DNA of 64,000 bases, from the NCBI GenBank assembly GCA_029259715.1, contig JAJDEP010000016.1:1-64000 (forward strand), in the 5' to 3' direction. Origin of the DNA: Planctomycetota bacterium (GTDB lineage Bacteria; Planctomycetota; B15-G4). The translations under genes and the position numbers were made by a program. Numbering within the stretch: the first letter of the stretch is position 1; each line of letters starts with the position of its first letter. Shown here one piece after another: positions 1-8,049 of the stretch. Under the pieces are notes generated by a model that saw only the letters and a list, made by a program, of their open reading frames with translations, had not been told where the DNA came from and did not search any database.

Positions 1-267
1 GCCGCGGGCACCGATGCCGCCATCGAGGCCGCCGACATCGCCCTCATGGGAGACGACCTCGGCAAACTGGTAGAGGCGCTTCAACTGGGCAGGAAGGCGC
101 GGCGCGTGAGCAAGCAGAACGTGGTCTTCTCGCTCGTCGTCTTGGCCGCGCTGGTCCCGCTCGCTGTCGGCGGCCTCATCAGCGTCTCGTTCGCCGTCCT
201 TGCCCACGAGGCCAGCGAGCTGCTCGCCGTAGCCAATGGCTTGCGTGCAGGCGCTGCACCGCGATAG
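1..267 (+). CDS. heavy-metal P-type ATPase, C-terminal fragment (cut by window start)
   Basis: The reading frame is open from base 1 and reads GTDAAIEAADIALMGDDLGK, the hinge of the phosphorylation domain of P1B-type ATPases, followed by two hydrophobic segments and the usual ending AVANGLRAG. About 88 residues are visible. The ending with a His-Glu pair in the last helix (AHEASELL) fits the Zn/Cd/Pb branch better than the copper branch, where the ending is normally Ser-rich as in the copper ATPase at 13349. The gene points into the metal island. Its upstream part is outside the window, so completeness cannot be judged. It is related to, but clearly diverged from, the fragment at 21470-21763. 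Confidence 0.85.
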   Translation, partial: AAGTDAAIEAADIALMGDDLGKLVEALQLGRKARRVSKQNVVFSLVVLAALVPLAVGGLISVSFAVLAHEASELLAVANGLRAGAAPR

Positions 268-635
268 CGCCAAGTCCCTGGACCGGCAGCACCTCCGCCA
301 CGTGCGGCTTGCCGATGATCTCCTCGGTGCCTAGTCGCTTACTCGGTACGAACGACCTCTCTCTGAATCGGCCGAGGTGTACCTCTCTCGACCTGGGCAG
401 GTTTCGGGAAGGCAGGTCAGTGAGCCTGGCCTTCTCCGGCTGAGTTTGAGGCAGACTACGACAAGGCTGCAGATACGGCATGATCCGGTGTCCACTGAAC
501 CGGGGGAAGGTCAATCCTGGCTTGAGGCCCAGCCAATCATGGCTTCACCGCACCCCATGAGGTGGTACTCGGGCAGTGGCACCTCACCCTAGGGCGAGCA
601 GTGAGATGGCTCCGGGGGACATGCGCCTCAGCATC
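268..635. other. intergenic, no gene seen
   Basis: This is a 368-base gap between two genes that converge, the P-type ATPase on the plus strand and the SCO-like lipoprotein on the minus strand. I see no convincing open frame with a start and a ribosome site, no RNA gene and no strong terminator hairpin. Confidence 0.5.
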
Positions 636-1217
636 TCAGTTGTCGTTCGATTCCCAATGTCGATCCGCGGAGAGGCGTGAGACGAGACGACGCAATTCCT
701 CACGCACGCCCTGGCTGCTCGACAGGGGTTCGGCGCGCACGATGGTGCGCTCGGGGCCGATGACGAAGAACCAGTCCGAGTCGTCCACGCCGTAGAGGCG
801 CCGGAGACCACCGGTCGGGTCACAGATGCTCAGCAGGCCGGCCTCTGCTTCGACGAGGTGGCAACCGCCGTGTTCCGTCATGGCCGTATCGCCTGACCAA
901 TGGACGTCGACACCGACGACCTGAACGTACTCGTCTCCCTCATGATCTCGGACCATATCCTGCAGGGCATCCGCTACCGGAAGGTGCGTGTTACCCACGC
1001 AACGGGAGAACATCAGCACCGTGTAGTCACCCATTTGTCGGTGAAGGTAGTGTCGTTCGCCTCGGTCGCCGACGAATTGAAAGTCAGTGTACGGTCGCCC
1101 GGATTCCGCCGGCGCTACACGCCCATGCTGGGGAGGCGCTTGTGAGGCGCAAGCGGCCGTCAATGCGACGAGAGCGGAGAGCATTCCGACCAGGTACGGT
1201 CGCATGCGCTTGTTCAT
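636..1217 (-). CDS. SCO/redoxin-like lipoprotein
   Basis: The protein has 193 residues. It begins with a basic tail, a hydrophobic stretch and a lipobox ending in AACAS, so it is probably an exported lipoprotein. The body has a thioredoxin-like pattern: YTVLMFSRC in the position of the first active-site strand, a VVGVDVHW strand, and an ending (DWFFVIGPERTIV) like SCO1/SenC proteins, which deliver copper to cytochrome oxidase. The SCO CxxxC copper site is not present: there is a single Cys in RCVGNTH, with a further Cys in GGCHLVEAE and another in SICDPTG. It is therefore SCO-like in fold only; peroxiredoxin-like or metal-binding roles are possible. It is the last gene of the minus-strand metal cluster, 31 bases after the antiporter. 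Confidence 0.65.
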   Translation of the reverse strand: MNKRMRPYLVGMLSALVALTAACASQAPPQHGRVAPAESGRPYTDFQFVGDRGERHYLHRQMGDYTVLMFSRCVGNTHLPVADALQDMVRDHEGDEYVQVVGVDVHWSGDTAMTEHGGCHLVEAEAGLLSICDPTGGLRRLYGVDDSDWFFVIGPERTIVRAEPLSSSQGVREELRRLVSRLSADRHWESNDN

Positions 1218-1248
1218 GGTCTCGACTCCGAGAGGAGGAACACGATCA

Positions 1249-2487
1249 TCAGGAATCCGCCGGGCCGGCCCGCGAACGCGCGCCGGTCTCCACGGAGTGG
1301 GAGTGTCGTTTTGCGAACCAGCCTGCGATGGGATTTGCCGTGGCGCCGTGGGCGACGATGCTCAGCGCAATCGTGACGGTTGCTGCCGCGAACATGACCT
1401 CGACGCCATCCAGCGATTGACCAATCAGGAGAATCAGCGCGAAGACGATCGAGGCGACCCCCCGCGGGCCGAACCAGGCGAGCACGGCGACGCCATCCCA
1501 GCCGAGGGAGCGGGTGGCGAGAGCGAGGGCGACGGGCAGGGCGCGCATCACGGTGAGGGCCAGCACGGCGAAGAGGAGTGAGGCCCAGCCGATGTGGGGC
1601 AGGGCACGGGGCATCAGACTGAGTCCGAACACGAAGAAGGTCACGAGAGAGAGGAGCAGGCTCTCCGTCTCGAGGAATCCGGCGGGAGACGGTGCCCGCA
1701 CGAATCGCTTGATGGTGAGTCCGGCGCAGAAGGTGGCCAGAAATGCGTTGCCGCCGATCACCATTGCGAGACCGAAGGCCAGCAGCGCAAGCGCGACGAG
1801 GCTGAGCCGCTGATGGGCCTCCGCCATCCAGCCTCGCGACCGCGCTCTCGCGAACAGCCAGCCCCCTCCGAGCCCAACCGAGATCCCGACCGCAGGTCCC
1901 AGGAGCACCTGCTTGACCGTGAACACCGTCCATTCGGTTGCCATGGAGGGGTGGGCATCGACCCGGGCCATGCACAGCAGGACGAAGAGCAGCGGCAGGC
2001 AGAGCCCGTCATTGAGTCCGCTTTCGACGTTGAGGGCCTGACGCAGGTGCGACGGAACCCGCTTGTTCAGCACAAAGCTCTGACTCAGCGCGGCGTCCGT
2101 GGGTGCGACGATCGTGGCCAGCACGGCGGCATTCCAGAGGCCGAGGTCCGGGAAAACGAGCGAGGCCGCCGCCGTTCCGACGAGGATGGACAGCGGGAAG
2201 CCGATCATCAGCAACCGGGCCTCGAGCGAATGGCTCCGGCGCAAGGTGGCCAGGTTGATGTGCATGGCGTCTGTGAACAGGATCAGGCCCAGCGCGAATT
2301 CCGCCACGGTGTGCAGCGACTTCGCTTCGGACTCGACGGACAGCAGACCGAGGACGGAGTCGCTGACCAGGAAGCCGAGGAGCGCGAAGACGAACGGCGC
2401 CGTCAGCGGGGTTGAGCGCAGTCGCGCCGAGCCGAGGCCGAAGACGATGGTGCCGAGAGCGATGGCGACGAGGAGGCCGGCATCCAC
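1249..2487 (-). CDS. cation/proton antiporter, CPA family (NhaP-like)
   Basis: The protein has 412 residues and about twelve hydrophobic segments. The pattern matches monovalent cation:proton antiporters: GFLVSDSVLG near the start, the VAPTDAALSQSF motif with the Asp of the ion site, and the NVESGLNDG motif of the NhaP branch. Function would be exchange of Na+ or K+ for protons across the inner membrane. It follows the K+-channel-like gene with 12 bases between them, so the two probably act together on ion balance inside the metal operon. The start ATG is followed at once by a hydrophobic helix. There is no C-terminal regulatory domain. Confidence 0.88.
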   Translation of the reverse strand: MDAGLLVAIALGTIVFGLGSARLRSTPLTAPFVFALLGFLVSDSVLGLLSVESEAKSLHTVAEFALGLILFTDAMHINLATLRRSHSLEARLLMIGFPLSILVGTAAASLVFPDLGLWNAAVLATIVAPTDAALSQSFVLNKRVPSHLRQALNVESGLNDGLCLPLLFVLLCMARVDAHPSMATEWTVFTVKQVLLGPAVGISVGLGGGWLFARARSRGWMAEAHQRLSLVALALLAFGLAMVIGGNAFLATFCAGLTIKRFVRAPSPAGFLETESLLLSLVTFFVFGLSLMPRALPHIGWASLLFAVLALTVMRALPVALALATRSLGWDGVAVLAWFGPRGVASIVFALILLIGQSLDGVEVMFAAATVTIALSIVAHGATANPIAGWFAKRHSHSVETGARSRAGPADS

Positions 2488-2499
2488 TTGAGTGTCTCC

Positions 2500-3201
2500 T
2501 TACTCGCGCATGCGGAAGAGGTGCATGCCGACGATGCGCGCCACCAGGATCGCCAGGTAGATCTGCCCGACGAGAGCCTCGCTGGCCGCGACGATGCGGA
2601 AGGACAGGGTCTGCGGCACGAGGTCGCCGTAACCGAGCGTGCTCAGGGTGACGAAGCTGAAGTACAAGTACTCCGCGTGAAGGCTCGCGGCATCACCGGC
2701 CACTGCAGCTTGACCGAGGACGAGTCCGCTGGAGAGGCCGTGCAGGAGTAGGTAGGCGTAGGTCCAGACCAACCCGAGGAGGACGTAGGCACAAGCGGCG
2801 CCGACGAGTCGATTGCGATCCACTCTCGGGCTCGCGAAGACGTCGACGAAGATGAGCCACGTGGCGAGGGCGAGGTACGCGAGGATCAGGCCGTTCAAGG
2901 GGACGAAGATCCAGCCGTGTCCGTCGGCCTGCATGCCGTAGCAGACGACGGCCGCGACGGCGGCCGCGAGGGTTGCCCAGCACAACGCCCGACAGAGGCG
3001 CGCAAGCCAGGGCTGGGGCGGATGCAGCGCGCGGACGACGGTCAGCAGCAGGGCCAGGAACATCGCGGTCCAGAGGGCCAGGCCGACGACGCCGAACTCC
3101 AGGACCGGATACAGCACCGCGAGCAGGATCAGCGCCAGGCCCAGGCGACCATAGGAGGCTCGTCGGCTCAGGTCTGCGTCATGCCCACAGTCTTGTTCCA
3201 T
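2500..3201 (-). CDS. two-pore-helix ion channel, K+ channel-like
   Basis: The protein has 233 residues with about six hydrophobic segments. Near residues 180-195 it carries the selectivity filter of potassium channels, TLSTLGYGDLVP, between the pore helix and a last transmembrane helix. There is no RCK/TrkA-N domain, so gating by NAD or ions is not evident. The last residues (HLFRMRE) follow the last helix directly. It starts 7 bases downstream of the epsilon-like gene and is followed closely by the antiporter, which fits one transcript for ion homeostasis. The TLGYGD filter fits K+ selectivity, but this is inferred from the family. Confidence 0.85.
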   Translation of the reverse strand: MEQDCGHDADLSRRASYGRLGLALILLAVLYPVLEFGVVGLALWTAMFLALLLTVVRALHPPQPWLARLCRALCWATLAAAVAAVVCYGMQADGHGWIFVPLNGLILAYLALATWLIFVDVFASPRVDRNRLVGAACAYVLLGLVWTYAYLLLHGLSSGLVLGQAAVAGDAASLHAEYLYFSFVTLSTLGYGDLVPQTLSFRIVAASEALVGQIYLAILVARIVGMHLFRMRE

Positions 3202-3208
3202 CCCTCGG

Positions 3209-3652
3209 TCAGTCGCTCTTGTCGCACAGAGAGCAGCCGCACCCGCAGACCTTCAGACGGGTGATGGCGCGGCACAGCGCCGCCTCCGCGCGCGCGGTGT
3301 CCACGTTACGGTCCCGGCTGCCCTGGCGTTCGTCCGCTCTCGTGAGCGCGCTGTGAGCACGATCCATGTCCACGTCGTCACGCCGGTTGAGGAAGTCGAC
3401 GAGCAACGTCGCGGTGGCCGGGTCGACTTCGGCGAAGCCCTCCCCGATGGCGAACTGCTCGCGCACGCCGTCGCTCCGGTCGACATGCAGAATCCCGCAG
3501 CTCACGGTCGCCAGCATGGGTGCGTGGCGTGGACGCACGCCGATGAAGCCGTCGGATCCGGGAAAGCGCAGCCCCCGGACCTGCTCCTCGATGGCCTGGC
3601 CTTCCGGCGTGCTCACGATCAACGTGATCGTCCTTGAGGCGCCGTCATTCAT
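3209..3652 (-). CDS. F1 ATP synthase epsilon-like protein with Cys-rich tail
   Basis: The protein is 147 residues from the ATG chosen at 3652; an upstream in-frame ATG at 3661 is also possible. The N-terminal half has the beta-sandwich pattern of ATP synthase epsilon (AtpC): STPEGQAIEEQVRGLRFPG, GFIGVRPRHAPM, FAIGEGFAEV. The C-terminal half has a helical stretch (ARAEAALCRAITRLKV). It ends in CGCGCSLCDKSD, four Cys in eight residues, which is not normal for AtpC and looks like a soft-metal site. No other ATP synthase subunit is nearby, so this is a stand-alone paralogue. It overlaps the end of the LOG-family gene by 8 bases and ends 7 bases before the channel gene. Confidence 0.8.
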   Translation of the reverse strand: MNDGASRTITLIVSTPEGQAIEEQVRGLRFPGSDGFIGVRPRHAPMLATVSCGILHVDRSDGVREQFAIGEGFAEVDPATATLLVDFLNRRDDVDMDRAHSALTRADERQGSRDRNVDTARAEAALCRAITRLKVCGCGCSLCDKSD

Positions 3653-4445
3653 CCTGGGCATGCTCAGGATGTCGCAGGTGGATGCCGAAGCGTTTCCTTG
3701 CGCAGCTCTCGAGGCACGCCACGACGGCATCGACGTCATCGGTGATCACGAGACGCTGGAGGTCGGCGGGGCGGATGGCACCACGACTCGAGAGGCTGTC
3801 CTCGATGAACGTCCGCAGCGGTCGCCAGTAGTCCTCGCCCATGAGCAGGATCGGGAAGTCGGCGATCTTGCGTGTCTGGATCAGCGTGGCGGTCTCGAAG
3901 ACCTCGTCGAGGGTGCCGAAGCCGCCCGGCATGATGACGAAGCCGCAGCTGTACTTGACGAGCATGACCTTGCGCACGAAGAAGTGCCGGAACTCGATCC
4001 AGCGGTCGATGTAGGGGTTGGGTTTCTGTTCATGAGGCAACTCGATATTGCAGCCGATGGACGGGCCGCCTGCTTCGTGGGCGCCCCGATTGGCCGCCTC
4101 CATCAGACCGGGACCGCCGCCTGTCATGACCGTGAAGCCGGCCCGGGCCGCCGACCGTGCCGTGCGCCGCGCGAGGTCGTAGAAGGGATCGTCCGGGCCG
4201 AAGCGGGCCGACCCGAAGAAGGTGACGCACGGCTGAATGCCCCTGAGCTGCCGGAACCCGCGGGAAAACTCGAGCGCGATGCGCGCCACGCGGCCCATGT
4301 CCTCCAGGTACCGGCGTGGACCGGCCAGGAACGCTGCCTCTCCTTCCCCGAGCGCGGGTTCTCCCCAGTCGAGGTGCCCGAATTCACAACCCTCCTGCCC
4401 GTCGGTCGCCGGTGGGGGCGCTGCGTGCCTCGGTGGATCCGTCAT
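3645..4445 (-). CDS. LOG-family (lysine decarboxylase-like) nucleotide-binding protein
   Basis: The protein has 266 residues from the ATG at 4445. It carries the LOG-family signature PGGFGTLDE and the upstream loop GGGPGLMEAANRGAHEAGG, both of the Rossmann-like fold that hydrolyses nucleoside 5'-monophosphates. The best-known members release active cytokinins from their ribotides; bacterial members of the TIGR00730 group act on AMP or have unknown roles. A longer in-frame extension upstream runs antisense to the cytochrome coding frame and is rejected as a start. The gene starts 22 bases after the multihaem cytochrome c stop and overlaps the epsilon-like gene. Its presence in a metal operon has no obvious explanation. 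Confidence 0.85.
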   Translation of the reverse strand: MTDPPRHAAPPPATDGQEGCEFGHLDWGEPALGEGEAAFLAGPRRYLEDMGRVARIALEFSRGFRQLRGIQPCVTFFGSARFGPDDPFYDLARRTARSAARAGFTVMTGGGPGLMEAANRGAHEAGGPSIGCNIELPHEQKPNPYIDRWIEFRHFFVRKVMLVKYSCGFVIMPGGFGTLDEVFETATLIQTRKIADFPILLMGEDYWRPLRTFIEDSLSSRGAIRPADLQRLVITDDVDAVVACLESCARKRFGIHLRHPEHAQDE

Positions 4446-4467
4446 GAAGTTCGCCTTCGGTTCCTGA

Positions 4468-5262
4468 TCAATGGTGCTTGTAGAAACCCACGCCGGGGAT
4501 GTCCGTCCACGCCGTCGTGCGGTGGCACTCGAAGCACTCGTGGACGTTCGCGTGGGGTTTACGCGCGACCTTGGCGGAGACCATCTTGAAGTGCCCCATG
4601 AAGTGGCTCGGCGGCGCTTGGTGGCATTGGGCGCAGTCGCGCGACTGGGGAGAAGGGTGCCGGAAGGCCTCGAGGCTCCAGGCCGAGGTGGTGTGACAGG
4701 CGACGCAGTCTGTTCCCATGAGCCCGAAGTGGCGATCCTGGCGCGAGTGGCAGGACTGGCAGTCGAGCATCCGCTCGTGCGCCGAGGGCGCGAGAACACC
4801 GCCCGGATGGGACCTGTCGCCCGGCATGTCAGCGTCCTTGAGCAGCCAAGCGCGCAGGTTGCGGGCTTCCGAATCGAGGGAGCCGCCCAACTCGGAGAGT
4901 CCCAACGCGGCGAGGGCGCCGTGGTCCATCCGATCGGGGGCGGGGTGTCGGCCCCGGTGCTCGGCATGACACTCGGTGCAATCCGACACGCTCGCATGGA
5001 AGGCCGTGGGTTGCCGCTGCAACAGGAGTGTCTCGTTGGCGTGGCAGACCACGCACTGCTCCCGGGTGGGGCCCACGATGGGCGTGTGGCACGCGGCACA
5101 GTCGTTCTCCAGCGCGGCGTGCCCCTCGGAGAGCGCCCCGGGGCTGGCCATGCGCTGCCACGACGAGATCTGCTTGAGGGAGGCCTCGGCCGGCAACGCC
5201 GTCCAGGTGGCGCCGAGCGCCCCGATCACGAGAACGAGGGAAATGCCCGTCCGCAGCCTCAC
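4468..5262 (-). CDS. periplasmic heptahaem cytochrome c
   Basis: The protein is 264 residues from a GTG at 5262 that overlaps the TGA of the upstream membrane gene in a GTGA junction. A signal peptide (ISLVLVIGALGATWTALPAEA) is followed by seven CxxCH haem-binding motifs: CAACH, CVVCH, CTECH, CQSCH, CVACH, CAQCH and CFECH. Extra His residues lie between them and can serve as distal ligands. The spacing resembles the tetrahaem/octahaem families found in nitrite- or metal-reducing electron chains. The direct coupling to a b-type-like membrane protein and an NAD(P)H reductase suggests that it receives electrons in the periplasm. The final acceptor is not known; oxidised metal species are an inference from the island. 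Confidence 0.9.
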   Translation of the reverse strand: MRLRTGISLVLVIGALGATWTALPAEASLKQISSWQRMASPGALSEGHAALENDCAACHTPIVGPTREQCVVCHANETLLLQRQPTAFHASVSDCTECHAEHRGRHPAPDRMDHGALAALGLSELGGSLDSEARNLRAWLLKDADMPGDRSHPGGVLAPSAHERMLDCQSCHSRQDRHFGLMGTDCVACHTTSAWSLEAFRHPSPQSRDCAQCHQAPPSHFMGHFKMVSAKVARKPHANVHECFECHRTTAWTDIPGVGFYKHH

Positions 5263-6023
5263 GTCAGCCACCTCAAGCCGAAGTAGATCGTTGCCCAGGC
5301 GTGCAGCCCCAGCAGCGCGTAGAGCACCATGCTGATCACGATGTGCAGCTTGAGCCAGCGCGAGAACAGCTGCTTGAACAGCTGGTGGGTCCCGAGCGCG
5401 TACTCGACGTCGGCCTGGGCCTCGGCGATGCGGACTGCCCGGCGGACGAGCGGGCCCGTCGTCGAGACGGTGACGTCGTCGACGAAGAAGGCCGACCACA
5501 GGGCCGAGAGGATCCCCTTGCCCCCGATCACATGGCCGGCGGCTCGCTCGCGGGCCAGCGCCACAGAGACCTCGTCTCCCTGTTCTCGGATCTGCTCGAG
5601 GCGATCACGGAACTCCCGGATCTCGGTGTTCACACGCTTCAGCAGGAAGCGCCCGATGAATCCGCTCAGGGCCACCACGATCGTCGTCGTGGTGAGCGCG
5701 ATGCCGAGCGGACTCTCGAAGCGGTGTCCCGTGTGAAGCAGGACGAGGATGGGTCCGAGGATGCCGGCGTAGATGTGCCACGCGAGCAACGTCCGCATGG
5801 GCCAGCGGCGGATGATGGCCTTCCGCAACCGGGCGTTACGCTTGACGATCATGTACAGCAGCGGCACGAGCATCAGCGCGGCTCCGATCATGCCGAGCGT
5901 GTGTCCGGCTAGGCTGCCGGGGAATCCGGGCGCGCGGTGCACCAGGAATCCGAGCCAGAGCACGATCAGCACGAGGGCCAGGCCCCCGAACACGGCGGGT
6001 TCCCGCTCCTTGAAGCTAGGCAT
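5259..6023 (-). CDS. four-helix integral membrane protein, putative b-type cytochrome
   Basis: The protein has 254 residues and hydrophobic segments near residues 10-28, 40-62, 78-100, 105-128 and 225-248. Histidines sit inside or at the ends of the helices: LLAWHIYAGIL, VLLHTGHRF, LKLHIVISMVL and LGLHAWATI, in a pairing that could hold two haem b groups as in ferric-reductase or cytochrome b561-like domains. A long hydrophilic loop with charged helices (EIREFRDRLEQIREQG) separates the third and fourth parts. It lies between the reductase-ferredoxin fusion, whose stop it overlaps by 8 bases, and the multihaem cytochrome c, with a 4-base overlap. This order suggests an electron carrier through the membrane. 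Haem binding is inferred, not shown. Confidence 0.7.
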   Translation of the reverse strand: MPSFKEREPAVFGGLALVLIVLWLGFLVHRAPGFPGSLAGHTLGMIGAALMLVPLLYMIVKRNARLRKAIIRRWPMRTLLAWHIYAGILGPILVLLHTGHRFESPLGIALTTTTIVVALSGFIGRFLLKRVNTEIREFRDRLEQIREQGDEVSVALARERAAGHVIGGKGILSALWSAFFVDDVTVSTTGPLVRRAVRIAEAQADVEYALGTHQLFKQLFSRWLKLHIVISMVLYALLGLHAWATIYFGLRWLT

Positions 6024-8049
6024 CGACGGACACGTCGCCGCTCGAGACGGCCTGGCAGGCGAGAACGAATCCCGCCTGCTTGTCCGCAGGATCGAGGCCG
6101 TCCTCGGTCTCCATGGTGACCTGCCCAGAGAGCAGTTTGACCATGCAGCTGCCGCAGGTGCCCTCGCGACAGGAGTTGTCGATGTCCACTCCGACCTGGT
6201 CCGCGACGTCGAGGATGAATGTCTCCGCGGGGAGCGGGGCCGATTTGTCGGAACGGGTAAAGGTCACCGTCGCTTGCACGCCGGTGGCGGCCGGTATCTC
6301 CGCCGCCGAGGGCGCCGCCGGAGCAGGTGCCGCCGCAGCGGGCGCCGCCTGAACGGGTGCCCCCGCAGCTGGTGCCGCCGGCTTCTTGGCGGGGCCGAAC
6401 GCTTCGGTCTTGATGTTCGCGTCGGGAGTTCCGAGCTCGCTCAACATGCCGGCGACGGCATCCATCATCGGCTGCGGCCCGCACACGTGCACGCGCTGTC
6501 GCGCGACGTCGTCCACCGAGCCGGCGATGAGCTCGCGGGTCAGTCGTCCCTTCGAACCCATCCAGACGGTGCCTGCCTCGCGCGTCATGGTGGCGATCAC
6601 GTTCAGGTTCGGGTGACGTTTCTGCCGGTACTCGAGCTCCTCACGGAAGGTGAAGTCCGCGGACGTGCGGCAGCAATAGAGCAGCGTGATCTCGCCCGGC
6701 CAGGCGCGGTCGGTGAGGTAGCGGATCACGCTCATCAGGGGGGTGATCCCGACGCCGCCACCGATGAGCACAATGCTCTCGGACTCGGTGCCCACGAAGG
6801 TGAACGTCCCCAGCGGCGCCCTTACGTCGAGCGAGTCGCCCTCTTGCACGACGTCGTGCAGGAAGCGGGACACCTTGCCCTGCGCTTCCCGCTTGACAGA
6901 GATCTCGACGTAGTCGGCAAGCGTCGGCGACGAGGCGATGGTGTAGCTGCGCTTGACCGGTTTCCCGTCGAGCGTGGCCGTGAGGGTCAGGAACTGACCA
7001 GGTAGGAACGTGAAGGGAATCGGCGCGCCGGACGGGTGCATCAGCCGGAAGCTCTTGATCTCGGGCGTCTCGTCCAGGATGGAAACGACTTGAAGCTCGC
7101 CGCGCCATGGTCCGTCCGGCACGGCCGCCGTGGTGCGGGGCAGCGGAGTGGGAGTGACAGCGGCAGCGGCAGCGGCGGGAGCGGGAGCGGGAGCCGCGGC
7201 CGGTGCGGCCGGTGCGGCCGCGGGCGTTGCAATGGCCGCGGGCCGTGAGCCGGGTTCGGCCGTCGGTTTCGCCGATGTTGCCGCCCCCGGTGATGCGCCG
7301 GCGTCTGCGCCGGCGGTGAGGCTTCGCAGGAGCGCCGTCGCGCGGCGCATCTTCAGGAAGTACATCCCGATCATGACGGCCGCGAAAACTGTCAGGAGCG
7401 TCATGGTGAAGAAGTGGAACCAGGACAGCCCGAAAGGGCCGACCGCGCCCTGTGGGGGAGCCTGGTCGAGCAGGTTCATCTCGCGCTTGAACCACTGCAG
7501 GGCGACGCTCTTCGGCGACTGACCCTCGGCGAGCGCGCGATGACCGGCCAGGCCGCTATCGAATTCCGCCAGCCCCGCGCGCATCTCGCCGAGCGCAGAC
7601 TGCATCTCCGCGAAGTTGTCTCCGGGCGCCGCCTGCGAGAGTCGTTCGAGACCTCCTGAGAGGCGGGCCGCACCGCTCTGCATGCGCTCATGAGCCCGCG
7701 CATTCACTGCGGCCCGCTGTTCGAGCGGCAGGTCCCCTAGTTGCATGAGCGCCGGATAGAGCTCGTTCTGGGGCGAAGAGTGCATCGACTCCATCATCCC
7801 GCCCATGCCTTCCATCATGCCGCCCATGCCCGGGCCGCCCGGCCCGCCCGGCCCCGCGCCCGGCCCGCCCGGGCCCACGCCCGGCTGATCCGACTGGTCG
7901 CTTTGCGGGTGGTGCTTGGCGTGTTCCTCGGGAGACACCTGGGCGAACACCGTGCCGGCCAATCCTGCGACGGCCAGTACGGTGAGCAGGACCAGGCGGC
8001 GCCGGGTCTCACCGTTTCCGCGACATCGACGCGGTGACCTAGTGCTCAT
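6016..8049 (-). CDS. membrane-anchored NAD(P)H oxidoreductase fused to [2Fe-2S] ferredoxin
   Basis: The protein has 677 residues. In order: a signal or anchor helix (about 15-37), a Gly/Pro/Met-rich segment with MGGMMEGMGGMMESMH (about 55-92), a helical periplasmic part, a second membrane helix (about 210-232), a long Ala/Pro linker, a ferredoxin-NADP reductase-like domain (about 315-560) with RSYTIASSP for flavin binding, GGGVGITPLMSVI for the nucleotide and CGPQPMMDAV near its end, a second Ala/Pro linker, and a plant-type ferredoxin with CREGTCGSC and a fourth Cys in LACQA. With two membrane passes, the reductase and ferredoxin face the cytoplasm. It overlaps the Met-rich gene by 11 bases and the b-type gene by 8. 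Confidence 0.88.
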   Translation of the reverse strand: MSTRSPRRCRGNGETRRRLVLLTVLAVAGLAGTVFAQVSPEEHAKHHPQSDQSDQPGVGPGGPGAGPGGPGGPGMGGMMEGMGGMMESMHSSPQNELYPALMQLGDLPLEQRAAVNARAHERMQSGAARLSGGLERLSQAAPGDNFAEMQSALGEMRAGLAEFDSGLAGHRALAEGQSPKSVALQWFKREMNLLDQAPPQGAVGPFGLSWFHFFTMTLLTVFAAVMIGMYFLKMRRATALLRSLTAGADAGASPGAATSAKPTAEPGSRPAAIATPAAAPAAPAAAPAPAPAAAAAAVTPTPLPRTTAAVPDGPWRGELQVVSILDETPEIKSFRLMHPSGAPIPFTFLPGQFLTLTATLDGKPVKRSYTIASSPTLADYVEISVKREAQGKVSRFLHDVVQEGDSLDVRAPLGTFTFVGTESESIVLIGGGVGITPLMSVIRYLTDRAWPGEITLLYCCRTSADFTFREELEYRQKRHPNLNVIATMTREAGTVWMGSKGRLTRELIAGSVDDVARQRVHVCGPQPMMDAVAGMLSELGTPDANIKTEAFGPAKKPAAPAAGAPVQAAPAAAAPAPAAPSAAEIPAATGVQATVTFTRSDKSAPLPAETFILDVADQVGVDIDNSCREGTCGSCMVKLLSGQVTMETEDGLDPADKQAGFVLACQAVSSGDVSVDA

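Noticed and set aside
3645-5099. 484-residue extended frame for the LOG-family protein
   Set aside because: The N-terminal half lies antisense-like in another frame of the cytochrome gene and contains no family residues; the real start is the ATG at 4445.
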